Assembly (NCBI GenBank): GCA_964627605.1
Contig: CAZVGZ010000002.1
Span: 1 to 64,000, forward strand
DNA from: CAZVGZ01 sp964627605
GTDB taxonomy: Bacteria > Latescibacterota > MWCZ01 > CAZVGZ01
Direction of reading: 5' to 3'
Length of the DNA: 64,000 bases
The translations under genes were made by a program, and so were the position numbers. The notes under the pieces were generated by a model that saw only the letters and a list, made by a program, of their open reading frames with translations, made no database searches and was not told the origin of the DNA. Positions 8,827-17,990 of this stretch are shown piece by piece (position 1 is the stretch's first letter; the number at the start of each line of letters is the position of its first letter).

Positions 8827-10083
8827 ATGCCAGCGACAGTATCGATTGATTGGGAGCGCACATTATCTACCAAAGGCTCCACGCGGGGCACCGGCTACGC
8901 TGCGAGCAATAAGATCATCACACAGGATGGCCTTATTCACGCTGGTTGGTTGGACACTTTTGGAATCAACCGCGTGCAGACGTTGGATTCAGGTGGTCAA
9001 CCGGTGACCGAGCCCATCACCGTGGGCGAGGGACCAGACAACCATTGTGGTCATGCGATCACCATTGATCAGGAAGGGCACCTTCACTGGATCGTTGGTC
9101 GTCACCACCGAAACCCGTTTCTCCACAGACGCTCGCGGTTTGCAGCGGATGCTAGATGGTGGTCCGAACCGAATCTCACAGGCGGCGACAACCCGACCTA
9201 TCCCAGCATCGTGTGCGACAAAGAGAACACACTACACCTGGTATACAGGCTGAGCTACCATACTCCCCATGAGCCTAAAAACTACAACCCATCGTTCACA
9301 CTGGCCTACCAGCGAAAGCTCGATGGACACCCATGGACCCCGCCTGTAGACCTGGTGGTGGCTGATACCCCAGATGGGTATACCCAGTTTGGCGCGTCTT
9401 TGACCGTCGACATAGGTGGGCGGGTTCACTTGGGATTTCACATATACGACGACACGAAGACCAAACGCGGCCACACCCTTGGATATCTGGTGAGCGCAGA
9501 CTGTGGTAATACCTGGACCAAAGCCGACGGCAAAGAGATGCCGCTGCCAGCGGGAAAACACACTGCGGACATCCTCGAATCCAGCGATGATATTGACGTT
9601 CGTGTGAGCAACGTCGTCGCCGACTCTCAAAGTCATCCGCACTTGCTGGCGTGTCACAGGGAGACCGGCGACAATGTTTTGTGGTCCCACGACGGATCTG
9701 AATGGAGTTCGACAGGCCTGCTGTCTGCGCTGCGCCAGAAACAGCCAAACCGGGCTTTTTCCATGGACTGCTGCATCAGTATTGATGGCTCGGACAACCT
9801 CTATGTCTCCACTCAGGTGGTGGATGATCCGAGCCAGTGGGGCGATGTCTCCTCGGAAGTAGTTCTCCTGTTCCGCCCTGGGGGCGACGACGGGTTCCAG
9901 GTGCTGCCGATCTCTGAGCCAGACCCAACAACCCCCAACTGGCTGCCGAATCTTGAGCGGATCGCATCCTCCCACCAGTCTATGAGCGTGCCCCACCTGC
10001 TTTATACACACGGAACGCGCGGTGTCGGCTGCGAATCGGAGGATTACAACGATATCAGGTTGGTGCAATTGGCGCTCTCTTAG
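8827..10083 (+). CDS. BNR-repeat family protein (BNR_4-like; sialidase/ulvan-lyase-type beta-propeller)
   Basis: A 418-residue predicted beta-propeller. The key region is DNHCGHAITIDQEGHLHWIV followed by GRHHRNPF (about residues 71-98). It resembles the catalytic His/Arg segment of BNR_4 proteins and the related ulvan lyases (PL24/PL25). Repeated D-G-H-L-H and S-x-D-x-G-x-T-W-like blades follow, for example SADCGNTW near 222. No signal peptide is present, so it acts in the cytoplasm unless exported by another route. AAAGGA lies eight bases before the ATG. It is followed 41 bases later by a large TIM-barrel protein, suggesting joint processing of an imported oligosaccharide. Lyase versus hydrolase cannot be decided by eye. 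Confidence 0.7.
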   Translation: MPATVSIDWERTLSTKGSTRGTGYAASNKIITQDGLIHAGWLDTFGINRVQTLDSGGQPVTEPITVGEGPDNHCGHAITIDQEGHLHWIVGRHHRNPFLHRRSRFAADARWWSEPNLTGGDNPTYPSIVCDKENTLHLVYRLSYHTPHEPKNYNPSFTLAYQRKLDGHPWTPPVDLVVADTPDGYTQFGASLTVDIGGRVHLGFHIYDDTKTKRGHTLGYLVSADCGNTWTKADGKEMPLPAGKHTADILESSDDIDVRVSNVVADSQSHPHLLACHRETGDNVLWSHDGSEWSSTGLLSALRQKQPNRAFSMDCCISIDGSDNLYVSTQVVDDPSQWGDVSSEVVLLFRPGGDDGFQVLPISEPDPTTPNWLPNLERIASSHQSMSVPHLLYTHGTRGVGCESEDYNDIRLVQLALS

Positions 10084-10124
10084 CTGTAACGGACCATTTG
10101 ACCGCATTCGTCGGGAGTTGAGCG

Positions 10125-12926
10125 ATGTCAGCAAGTTTTGAAACGGGCACAATGAGATGGGCTATCGGCGCAGGTGGACTCACTGAAGAGCTAGTGGACA
10201 GAGCATCTGGAGTTGACTACTCAATCCAGTCCCCGAACTCGCCGTGCGCGTTGGTTCGCCGTGGCGATATCGAATATCCCGCGACGAAGGCATCTGTGGA
10301 CGGTCATAGAGTCGTGTTGGAGTTCGGCGGCGCTGGTGTCACCGCTGAACTGGAAATATCTGCCAACGAACGGTATGTGGTGGTGGAGGTCTCTTCCATC
10401 AGCGACGAGGGCGTAGATGAGTTCGTTTTTCTGAATGTTGACCTTAGCCTAAGCGGAGTGGCTGACGAACCGTTTGTGGCGTGCGCTCTGGCCCTCAACC
10501 TCCTGACAAACGTCACCGAACTGCCCAAACCCACTGGCAAACTAAGGGCGTCATGCTATCCACGATTTGGGTTTGCCAGAGCTAAAGTAGCGATAATCGG
10601 ATGTGCCATCACCGACATGCGCGAAGTAATGCAGGAAGTCGTCTTAAGCTCCGACGACATCCCGACCTCGCCGATTGGTGGGCCGTGGGCGCTGGATTCG
10701 GAATCAAACCGTGGTTCGTACCTCTTCAATTTCGGCGACATGTCGATTGATGCAGTTGACGACTGGATCAACCTCGCCGATTCTGTCGGATTCAATCAGA
10801 TAGATTTCCATGGCGGCAACTCGTTCAGGATGGGTGACTGCCTTCCAAACCCGGAGACTTATCCTGAAGGGATGGACAGCTTCAAAACAGTGATTGACCG
10901 TCTGCATGACGCTGGCATCTCAGCTGGACTTCACACGTACGCATTTTTTCTCGACAAAAAATGCCGGTGGGTGACTCCAATTCCCCATTTGGGTCTCGGC
11001 AAGGACGCAGAGTTCACACTCGCGGAGACGTTGGTCAACGACAACACCGAAGTACTGGTCGAAGAGTCCACCGAAGCGATGTCATCTATCACAGGCTTCT
11101 TCGTCCGCAACAGTGTAACACTCCAGATCGACAACGAGCTAATCGTCTACTCTGGCGTGGACAGAGATCCACCGTTCGCATTCACTGCATGTGAAAGAGG
11201 CGCATGCGGCACCGAAGTCGTTCCACACCAGGCTGGTGCCAAAGTTCATCATTTGAAGGAGTGTTTTGGCTATTTCACACCTGGGGGCGACTCGGATCTT
11301 TTGAGCGAAGTAGCCGCAAAATCAGCCGAGATGTTCAACTATTGCGGTTTTGATATGATGTATCTGGACGCGTTGGACGGTGAGGACATCTTGGGTGGAC
11401 CGGAGAACGGGTGGCACTACGGCTCTAAATTCGTGTTTGAGCTGTGGAAAGGGCTGAAAAAACCATCAATGATGGAGATGAGCACGTTCCATCATCACCT
11501 GTGGTACGTCCGCTCCCGACTGGGCGCTTGGGATCGCCCGGCGAGAAGCTACAAACGATTTATCGACGTGCACAACGCCGCCAACGACCAGTACCGCCAG
11601 ATGTTTATGCCAGCGCATTTGGGCTGGTGGGGGGTCAACACCTGGGCTGGGCACGAAGGCGAACCGACGATGACCGACGATGTTGAGTATCTGTGCGGCA
11701 CCGCCATTGGCACCGACACGGGTCTGTCGCTCATGGGGATCGATCCGAGCAACATAGGCGAGGAGCCGGTCATGGAGCGGTTGGCGGCGATTATAAAACG
11801 TTATGAAGACGTTCGCCACGCCGGGACCGTTCCGGAGTCCGTGAAAAAACAGCTCCGCGAGCCGGGTAGAGAGTTTGTGCTGGCTGACGATGGTAGTTCG
11901 GTGTTCTGTCCGGTGGAACGCTCCAAATTCAAAGTGCTGTCACTTTCAAACGGCCAGAACCGGTGGCACATAAGCAACCCCTATGGACCACAGCCTGTTA
12001 GCGTCAGAATCGAGGCGCTGATGTCCGCTGCTCCGTACGACAGCGCCGAGGCGATTGAGGTCACCGATTTCGCCGATTCAAGCCGGTTCTCCGACCGTGA
12101 GTTTGGTCCAGGGATGTCCGCCGAAATTGCCAGTTCCGCCGATATTGTCAAGATCGGCGCGCAAAGCGGCTGCTTCTCAGCGCAAAATGTAAATCGACCT
12201 GGTGATGGGCAGTCCGCTCAGGACCAGTATTCATTGACCGAGCACGGGATTCGGGCGAGTGAGGGCAGCGCGGAGAGTTGGGCCAAATTAGGGATACTCA
12301 GCGATCCGCCGCTCGATCTTGGCGGACACGAGGCCTTTGGGTTCTGGATCTACGGCGATGGCGCAGGCGAGGTCCTCAACCTTCAGCTCAGGTGCCCGTC
12401 ACATATGATCGGCGGGATCGGCGACCACTACATCGCAATCAACTTTGAGGGCTGGCGCTACGTAGAACTGATAGAGCCTGAAGGCCAGAGAGTGGATGAA
12501 TACCAGTGGCCATATAGCGGCAACGCCTACGCCATATATCGCGAGGGTATTTCATACGATAAGATCGAATCGTTCTCTCTTTGGTACAACGACATCAGCC
12601 CAGGGGCGTCGGTCGTCAACTACTTGAGCCCGATACGGGCACTGCCGCTCGTTTCGCACACGCTCAAGAAACCTGTCATAACCATTGGCTACACGGATTT
12701 CAGTTTCGACACCGATATAGAGAGTGGACAGTATCTCGAATTTGACGGCCGGGACCAGTGTATTCTATATGGCAAATCCAGCGAAAAGATTGCGGAGGTG
12801 AACGTCGAAGGTGCGCAGCCGATAGCCACCGGCATCCACAACGTGACTTTCTCGTGCGATGCAGACGCGGAGATTAATCCCCGCGCTAGAGTGATGCTGT
12901 CAACCGTCGGTCCGCCGCTCGATTGA
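10125..12926 (+). CDS. Large uncharacterised protein, probable TIM-barrel glycoside hydrolase with flanking beta domains
   Basis: A 933-residue protein that I cannot place in a named family. Residues 1-190 look like an N-terminal beta-sandwich. About 200-570 look like a TIM barrel with GFNQIDFHGGNSF, DAGISAGLHTYAFF and GFDMMYLDALDGEDILGG, the last resembling a strand-end catalytic Asp. FHHHLWYVRSRLGAWDRP is rich in His, Arg and aromatic residues. The rest looks like C-terminal carbohydrate-binding-type beta domains (HEAFGFWIYGDGAGE, INFEGWRYVEL). No signal peptide is visible. GGGAG sits seven bases before the ATG. Its position between a BNR-type protein and sugar-activation genes supports a glycan-active role; enzymatic activity is inference. 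Confidence 0.6.
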   Translation: MSASFETGTMRWAIGAGGLTEELVDRASGVDYSIQSPNSPCALVRRGDIEYPATKASVDGHRVVLEFGGAGVTAELEISANERYVVVEVSSISDEGVDEFVFLNVDLSLSGVADEPFVACALALNLLTNVTELPKPTGKLRASCYPRFGFARAKVAIIGCAITDMREVMQEVVLSSDDIPTSPIGGPWALDSESNRGSYLFNFGDMSIDAVDDWINLADSVGFNQIDFHGGNSFRMGDCLPNPETYPEGMDSFKTVIDRLHDAGISAGLHTYAFFLDKKCRWVTPIPHLGLGKDAEFTLAETLVNDNTEVLVEESTEAMSSITGFFVRNSVTLQIDNELIVYSGVDRDPPFAFTACERGACGTEVVPHQAGAKVHHLKECFGYFTPGGDSDLLSEVAAKSAEMFNYCGFDMMYLDALDGEDILGGPENGWHYGSKFVFELWKGLKKPSMMEMSTFHHHLWYVRSRLGAWDRPARSYKRFIDVHNAANDQYRQMFMPAHLGWWGVNTWAGHEGEPTMTDDVEYLCGTAIGTDTGLSLMGIDPSNIGEEPVMERLAAIIKRYEDVRHAGTVPESVKKQLREPGREFVLADDGSSVFCPVERSKFKVLSLSNGQNRWHISNPYGPQPVSVRIEALMSAAPYDSAEAIEVTDFADSSRFSDREFGPGMSAEIASSADIVKIGAQSGCFSAQNVNRPGDGQSAQDQYSLTEHGIRASEGSAESWAKLGILSDPPLDLGGHEAFGFWIYGDGAGEVLNLQLRCPSHMIGGIGDHYIAINFEGWRYVELIEPEGQRVDEYQWPYSGNAYAIYREGISYDKIESFSLWYNDISPGASVVNYLSPIRALPLVSHTLKKPVITIGYTDFSFDTDIESGQYLEFDGRDQCILYGKSSEKIAEVNVEGAQPIATGIHNVTFSCDADAEINPRARVMLSTVGPPLD

Positions 12927-12942
12927 CGGCGAGCTTCTTTCG

Positions 12943-13083
12943 GTGGGTCCAGGCTCATTCCGTGACCAAGCCAACTGGACGGAGATATACCAACTCGTCC
13001 CGTTAGGGTTCACCGAAGCAACTATCGTCATGGCGCAGACAGTAGATGAGTTCGTTGAACAGATCGAATTTCCTCAAGGATAA
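12943..13083 (+). other. Short open frame, possible gene remnant
   Basis: A 46-residue open frame (GTG 12943 to TAA 13083) contains the protein-like stretch FTEATIVMAQTVDEFVEQIE and has no clear ribosome site. It could be the decayed C-terminus of a TIM-barrel enzyme. It could equally be chance. It occupies the gap between the 933-residue gene and the nucleotidyltransferase. Confidence 0.25.
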
Positions 13084-13136
13084 AGGTGTGTTATTGCTAA
13101 CGGGAAAACATTTCGCAGACGACAAAAAACATTGAG

Positions 13137-14123
13137 ATGGATGAGACTGTATCTATGCCAACTGATTCGATCAAAGGCCTAATTCTGGCAGGGGGCCGGG
13201 GAAAACGGTTTGACGCACTCACTATGCGCACACCGAAACCGCTTCTGCCGATTGCAGGCAAACCGCTAATCCACTACAACATCAATCTGCTTGCCGATGC
13301 AGGGGTCACGGACATCACGATTGTGGTGTCACCTGACTCATTTTTGGTAAAGGAGCGACTGGGTGACGGATCGCAGCTCGATGTCAACCTTTCCTATATC
13401 GTCCAAAAAGATCACCTTGGCACAGCGCATGCCATCGGATTGGCTGAGAGTGCAATGGACGGCGGCACGTTTCTAATCTGCTGGTCGGACAATATGACCA
13501 CATGGTCTGTCAAGAATCTCGTGGCACGCCACCGGGAGAATCCCGAGGCAGGAACCTTGGCTTTGCATGTGACTGACGATGCTCGCAAGGGTGGAGCTGC
13601 GGTCGTCGATGGCGACTACGTCATCAAATTCGATGAAAAACCTGATCGCCCGGAGAGCAACCTCAACCTGGCGGGGATGTACATCCTGGAGCCGATAATA
13701 TTCGATGCTATATCCAAAACCAAGCCATCGAAAACAGGAGAATACTATCTTCCAGATTCGTTCCAAATCCTTGTGGACCAGGGCGATCCGTTGCAGTGGG
13801 TCCCAGTGGATGACTGGCGCATGAACGTCAACGATATCGGTGATCTACTTTTGGCTAACCGAATGATTCTATCAAGAAGTGCAGTCGCACCTCTTTCAGC
13901 CGATCATTTTGACGTGGTCGGCGCAGTCAAGATTCCCGAATGCGCGATCGTTGGCGAGGGCGCAGTGGTCGGTCCCGACGTAAGTTTGGGGAACGGCTGC
14001 ACAATAGGAGCAGGTGGCAAGGTGAGCAACGCCATTCTTATGGACGGCGCGACTATCGCCAACAACGATCAGGTCCACGGTGCGATCGTGGATGACATGG
14101 GTCGGTCTTACCCCGCAGCCTAA
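13137..14123 (+). CDS. Sugar-1-phosphate nucleotidyltransferase with left-handed beta-helix tail
   Basis: A 328-residue NTP-transferase. The nucleotide-binding signature is LILAGGRGKRFDAL followed by TPKPLLPIAGKP (residues 16-42). The metal-binding Asp lies in LICWSDNM, and EYYLPDSFQIL and VPVDDWRMNVNDIGDL are family segments. The last 80 residues carry hexapeptide-type repeats (VVGAVKIPECAIVGEGAVVG). It should activate a sugar 1-phosphate to an NDP-sugar. The GHMP kinase 26 bases downstream would supply that sugar 1-phosphate, forming a two-step salvage module. The start ATG 13137 has a poor ribosome site; ATG 13152 is the alternative. Sugar and nucleotide are not determinable by eye. Confidence 0.85.
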   Translation: MDETVSMPTDSIKGLILAGGRGKRFDALTMRTPKPLLPIAGKPLIHYNINLLADAGVTDITIVVSPDSFLVKERLGDGSQLDVNLSYIVQKDHLGTAHAIGLAESAMDGGTFLICWSDNMTTWSVKNLVARHRENPEAGTLALHVTDDARKGGAAVVDGDYVIKFDEKPDRPESNLNLAGMYILEPIIFDAISKTKPSKTGEYYLPDSFQILVDQGDPLQWVPVDDWRMNVNDIGDLLLANRMILSRSAVAPLSADHFDVVGAVKIPECAIVGEGAVVGPDVSLGNGCTIGAGGKVSNAILMDGATIANNDQVHGAIVDDMGRSYPAA

Positions 14124-14149
14124 AACCTCCAGACAGGCAAGGTACTGGT

Positions 14150-15793
14150 GTGATTGATGGAACATATCCGCTATCCGAATGGCTTGAGCGTCTCGCTGAC
14201 CCTGACAGTCAGGTCCTGGGAATAGTCATCGCCAACCGCGGCTGCGACGAGAATGAGGCCAGGCGGCTGGCAGGTTGGTATCTAAAACTTATCAACAGCC
14301 TCAAGGAGAGTTACGAACTGGCAGACGACGCATCGGTAATGCTCATGCGCTCCCCCGGGCGGGTGAACCTGTTGGGCACTCACGTCGATCACAGGGGCGG
14401 ACGCGTCAACACAATCGCCATCAACGAAACGATTCTCGCTGCGTCTCTACGTTCGGACAAGATTATAAGAGCGTCGAGCACCGATCCTGCGCACATGGAC
14501 GACGAAGCGTCTTTCGACGATCTGCTGCCAGACGGCCCGATCTCCCAGGAAGACTGGTCAAACTGGACAATCGCGCACAGCCACTCGTTCGGCGAGAAAG
14601 GTTGGGCAGGCCGTTGGAGCACCTACGTCAAGGCTGCTGTCGCATACTTTGTCAACAGACACCGACATGATCAGGATCTGCACGGCTTTGACGTTATGGT
14701 AGACGGCGATATTCCGCGGGCTGCTGGGCTCAGTTCCTCTTCGTCGCTGGTGATAGGCACAGCACAACTGATGCTGCGGCTCAACAGTCTGCCCATCGAC
14801 GAAGCGCAGTTCATCGAAGATTGTGGTAGAGCGGAGTGGTACGTCGGCACCAGGGGTGGGGCGGGCGATCACGCTGCTATCACCTGGGGGCGTCAGGGGC
14901 AGGTCTCGCATATTGATATGCTTCCAATGGTACCAAGCTGGTCGCCCATGCCAGCTGGCATCAAGATCATAGTGTTCCACTCACGCGTCGAGGCGGCGAA
15001 ATCGGGCAACGCCCAAAGCGCCTTCAACCAGCGGGTTGCCACCTACGAAGTCGCGCTGTCTTGGGTCAAACGTTTGCGGCCTAAGTGGGCACCCCTCCTT
15101 GAGCACATCCGCGACGTCAATTCCGAGACACTTGGAGTACATGACACGGATATCTACGAGGTTCTGAAGCAGTTGCCGACCCGCGCCAGTCGCAGCGAGA
15201 TATTGGATGCGTTGCCTGACGATGTGGAAGCGATGGAGAGGTGGTTTTCGCTCCATGACGATCCGCCAGACGGCTATCATGTTCGCGATGTATGTCTCTA
15301 CGGTTTGGCTGAGTGCGCCAGGAGCAGGCTTTTGGAGGGTCGGCTAAGAGAAGGCGACATAGACGGGGCGGGGGAGCTACTCGATCTGTCCCACGATGGC
15401 GACCGCGTGACCGCCATCGACGGCGACAGCACCCGTGAAGCGTTTAATCCCGGCGTGGACGACGACGAGATAGACGGGCTTATCGCTGCGCTTGATTCCG
15501 GTGACTCTGAGTTGGCGCTCGTGGCGCAGGTTTGGCATCAGCCAGGGGGCTATACAGCAAGCTGTGAAGAGCTGGACGAGATGGTGGACATCGCCCGATC
15601 GATAGAGGGGGTCGCAGCGGCGGGACTGATTGGCGCGGGATTGGGCGGGTGCATGTTGGTGATGGCTGCTGACGAGGTGGTTGATGAGGTCATCGACACC
15701 ATGCATTCCAAGTACTTTACCTCTCGGAGTCTGGAGCCGTTCGCAGAGGTCTGCGTGCCCGTCGCCGGTGCGGGGCCGATGCGACTGCCGTAA
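14150..15793 (+). CDS. GHMP-family sugar kinase, galactokinase-like
   Basis: A 547-residue kinase. Motif 1 is PGRVNLLGTHVDHRGG (69-84), matching the galactokinase signature GRVNLIGEHTDYNGG but with Thr in place of the sugar-contacting Glu. The ATP-binding motif is AAGLSSSSSL (191-200). The catalytic Asp is D240 in GTRGGAGDH. Motif 3 is GAGLGGCMLVMA near the C-terminus. It is about 150 residues longer than a typical GalK, with inserts around 110-150 and 320-430. It should make a sugar 1-phosphate, which the preceding nucleotidyltransferase could activate. A GTG start at 14150 with AAGG upstream fits best. The substrate may not be galactose. Confidence 0.82.
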   Translation: MIDGTYPLSEWLERLADPDSQVLGIVIANRGCDENEARRLAGWYLKLINSLKESYELADDASVMLMRSPGRVNLLGTHVDHRGGRVNTIAINETILAASLRSDKIIRASSTDPAHMDDEASFDDLLPDGPISQEDWSNWTIAHSHSFGEKGWAGRWSTYVKAAVAYFVNRHRHDQDLHGFDVMVDGDIPRAAGLSSSSSLVIGTAQLMLRLNSLPIDEAQFIEDCGRAEWYVGTRGGAGDHAAITWGRQGQVSHIDMLPMVPSWSPMPAGIKIIVFHSRVEAAKSGNAQSAFNQRVATYEVALSWVKRLRPKWAPLLEHIRDVNSETLGVHDTDIYEVLKQLPTRASRSEILDALPDDVEAMERWFSLHDDPPDGYHVRDVCLYGLAECARSRLLEGRLREGDIDGAGELLDLSHDGDRVTAIDGDSTREAFNPGVDDDEIDGLIAALDSGDSELALVAQVWHQPGGYTASCEELDEMVDIARSIEGVAAAGLIGAGLGGCMLVMAADEVVDEVIDTMHSKYFTSRSLEPFAEVCVPVAGAGPMRLP

Positions 15794-15841
15794 ACGATCT
15801 TGAACCCGTGAATCCCTAATGCGACACATTGGGTGGCCCGT

Positions 15842-16852
15842 ATGGATACCAACCCCACGATAGTCTTCTCTGCGCCGAAACAGGTCGTTATTGAGGAGCT
15901 GGAAGTTCCGGTCCCTGATCCTGACGAGCTGCTTATACGAACTCGTCGTTCGCTCATTTCCACCGGCACAGAGCTCACGGTTCTAAAAAGAGAATCCGGC
16001 GAGAAATCCGCCTGGGCAACCTATGGTCGGTTTCCGTTCAAGCCTGGGTACAACAACGTCGGTGAAGTTGTCGACGTCGGAAAAAACGTAGACTCGGCCT
16101 ACATAGGCAAAAGGGTCGGTACATATGGTCGCCACGCGAGATACGTTACAATGGCCGCCGACCATGCAAGGTCCATCCCGCCAGATTCCATTACCGACGA
16201 CCACGCGGCGTTTTTCACCATAGCAGAGATCGTGATGAACGGCGTCAGGCGCGGTGAGGTTATCTGGGGTGAGCACGTCGTCATCTACGGCGCAGGGCTT
16301 TTGGGACAGCTGACGGCGCGACTCTGTCGGCTGGCTGGTGCGCGACCTGTGTTCGTCGTTGACCTGGCTGACAGCCGACTCTCGCTGCTGCCCGACGACC
16401 CACGCATCATTCCGATAAATCCGAAGAAGGATGACTTAGTCGCCACCGTCAAAGAACACACACGGGATCGGATGGCGGATGTGGTATTTGAGGTTACTGG
16501 CAACGGCAAGTTGATACCCGAAGAGCCGTCATCACTAAAAGCCCAAGGCAGGTTTGTGATCCTCAGTTCGCCAGATGGGGTCTCGCAGTTTGATTTCTTT
16601 GACCTATGCAACTCCCCAAGCTACACCATCATAGGCGCACACAACTTCTCTCATCCGCCTGTAGAAACCCCAGGTAACCCCTGGACGCAGCACCGGCACA
16701 CCGAGATGTTCTTTGATCTGCTCGCCGAGGGATCGATTGACATTGAGAGGCTTGTGAGCCGACGATCGCCTTATACCGACGCACCAGATATCTACCGCGA
16801 ACTGCTAGAAGATCGCACCCAGGCGATGGGAATCGTGCTGGAGTGGGATTGA
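15842..16852 (+). CDS. Medium-chain (MDR) zinc-type alcohol dehydrogenase-like protein
   Basis: A 336-residue MDR dehydrogenase. It has the STGTEL motif (about residues 42-47) of the BchC-like/sorbitol dehydrogenase-like branch in place of the usual C-G-D zinc site. It has PGYNNVGEVVDVG, and a Rossmann nucleotide site VVIYGAGLLGQLTARL (about 146-161) with acidic VDLAD after it, suggesting NAD. It lacks an evident structural-zinc Cys cluster. It probably oxidises or reduces a sugar or sugar-derived alcohol. ATG 15842 has GGTGG five bases upstream; GTG 15833 is possible. It lies in the run 13137-18743 and is followed closely by a Gfo/Idh oxidoreductase. Confidence 0.85.
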   Translation: MDTNPTIVFSAPKQVVIEELEVPVPDPDELLIRTRRSLISTGTELTVLKRESGEKSAWATYGRFPFKPGYNNVGEVVDVGKNVDSAYIGKRVGTYGRHARYVTMAADHARSIPPDSITDDHAAFFTIAEIVMNGVRRGEVIWGEHVVIYGAGLLGQLTARLCRLAGARPVFVVDLADSRLSLLPDDPRIIPINPKKDDLVATVKEHTRDRMADVVFEVTGNGKLIPEEPSSLKAQGRFVILSSPDGVSQFDFFDLCNSPSYTIIGAHNFSHPPVETPGNPWTQHRHTEMFFDLLAEGSIDIERLVSRRSPYTDAPDIYRELLEDRTQAMGIVLEWD

Positions 16853-16934
16853 CACCATGTCCGTTATACGACGCGTAGCAAGAAAGCTCCGCAGACTAGT
16901 CTCACACGCTTCAAGATCACGAGGGAATAAGCAC

Positions 16935-17984
16935 ATGATCGCTGGAATCCCTCCAATTACCTACGGTGTCGTGGGAACGCAACACGGTCACCTAAAAGGA
17001 ATGATACAGGAACTCGAAGAGCTGCCAGGCGTGACATGCGCCGGCGTCTACGACGACGAAACCGCATCAGCCCAAGCGATCTGCGACGAGTTTAATCTGC
17101 CGCTCATGGATGACAAGCGCCGTCTATTTGACAACGACGCTGTAAGCCTTATCGCCTCCGCTGCTGTCAACGCTGACAAAGGGCTCATTCTCACGGAGGC
17201 TGTGGAGGCAGGCAAAGCAACTATCGTCGATAAACCATTGGTCACAGCGATGGCTGATCTTGACCGTCTGGACGCCGCTGTCAAAGCCCATGACGGGCAT
17301 GTAGGCCTAATGCTGACCGAGCGCTACGGATGGTACGGACAGCAGCTAAAGCAGCTTTGCGACGATGGCGCGCTTGGCAAAATTGCGAGTTTCATGGCCT
17401 GGAGGCCGCACAGACTGGGTCGTCCGACCCGGCCGGACTGGATGTTTGACTACGACAGATACGGTGGGATCATTGTTGATCTTCTGATCCACGATCTGGA
17501 TATATGTCGCTGGATCACTGGCGCTGAATTCACTGAAATCACAGCCTATGAAGACAATGTCGCCAACCAGAGCGACCACAATTTTGTAGACATCGGTGTG
17601 GCGTTGGGTAGGCTGAGTGACGGCACTACATGTCTGGCGAAGACGGACTGGCTGACGCCGGCCACATCGCCTGTGCACGGCGACTGCCGCTATCTGGTGG
17701 CTGGAAGCGAAGGGACGGTTGAGGTGATGACAGCTGGCGATATTTTCGACAACCCCAAGGGCGATTACGGCACTCAGATCAGATTTCTTTCAAACAGCGA
17801 ACCACCTCGTCTGCTCGACCGCACAGCCGAATCGGTGCCCATTCTAAACGACGTCCTCAGCAGTATCTATCTGGGCACGCCGTCGGTGATAAGCACCAGC
17901 GATGCCATTGAATCAACCCGTGCGACGCTGATGGCGCAGCAGTCCGTGCGAGACGGAATGACCATAAAGCGGGCGACTGTCTAG
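16935..17984 (+). CDS. Gfo/Idh/MocA-family oxidoreductase
   Basis: An NAD(P)-dependent sugar oxidoreductase of about 349 residues. The N-terminal Rossmann segment is ITYGVVGTQHGHLKGM. The conserved lysine motif appears as TIVDKPLV in place of EKP, and IIVDLLIHDLDICRWI carries the C-terminal active-site His-Asp. I chose ATG 16935 because GAGGG lies nine bases upstream and the fold begins there. The frame is open to an ATG at 16857, four bases after the previous gene, which would add a basic 26-residue extension. It lies in the sugar-processing run and has a glycerophosphodiesterase six bases downstream. The substrate is unknown. Confidence 0.87.
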   Translation: MIAGIPPITYGVVGTQHGHLKGMIQELEELPGVTCAGVYDDETASAQAICDEFNLPLMDDKRRLFDNDAVSLIASAAVNADKGLILTEAVEAGKATIVDKPLVTAMADLDRLDAAVKAHDGHVGLMLTERYGWYGQQLKQLCDDGALGKIASFMAWRPHRLGRPTRPDWMFDYDRYGGIIVDLLIHDLDICRWITGAEFTEITAYEDNVANQSDHNFVDIGVALGRLSDGTTCLAKTDWLTPATSPVHGDCRYLVAGSEGTVEVMTAGDIFDNPKGDYGTQIRFLSNSEPPRLLDRTAESVPILNDVLSSIYLGTPSVISTSDAIESTRATLMAQQSVRDGMTIKRATV

Positions 17985-17990
17985 GCGGTC

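Noticed and set aside
9232..10152. A 306-codon open frame on the minus strand across the BNR-type gene
   Set aside because: It is antisense to a well-supported gene, has no family motifs and no ribosome site. High GC favours such shadows.
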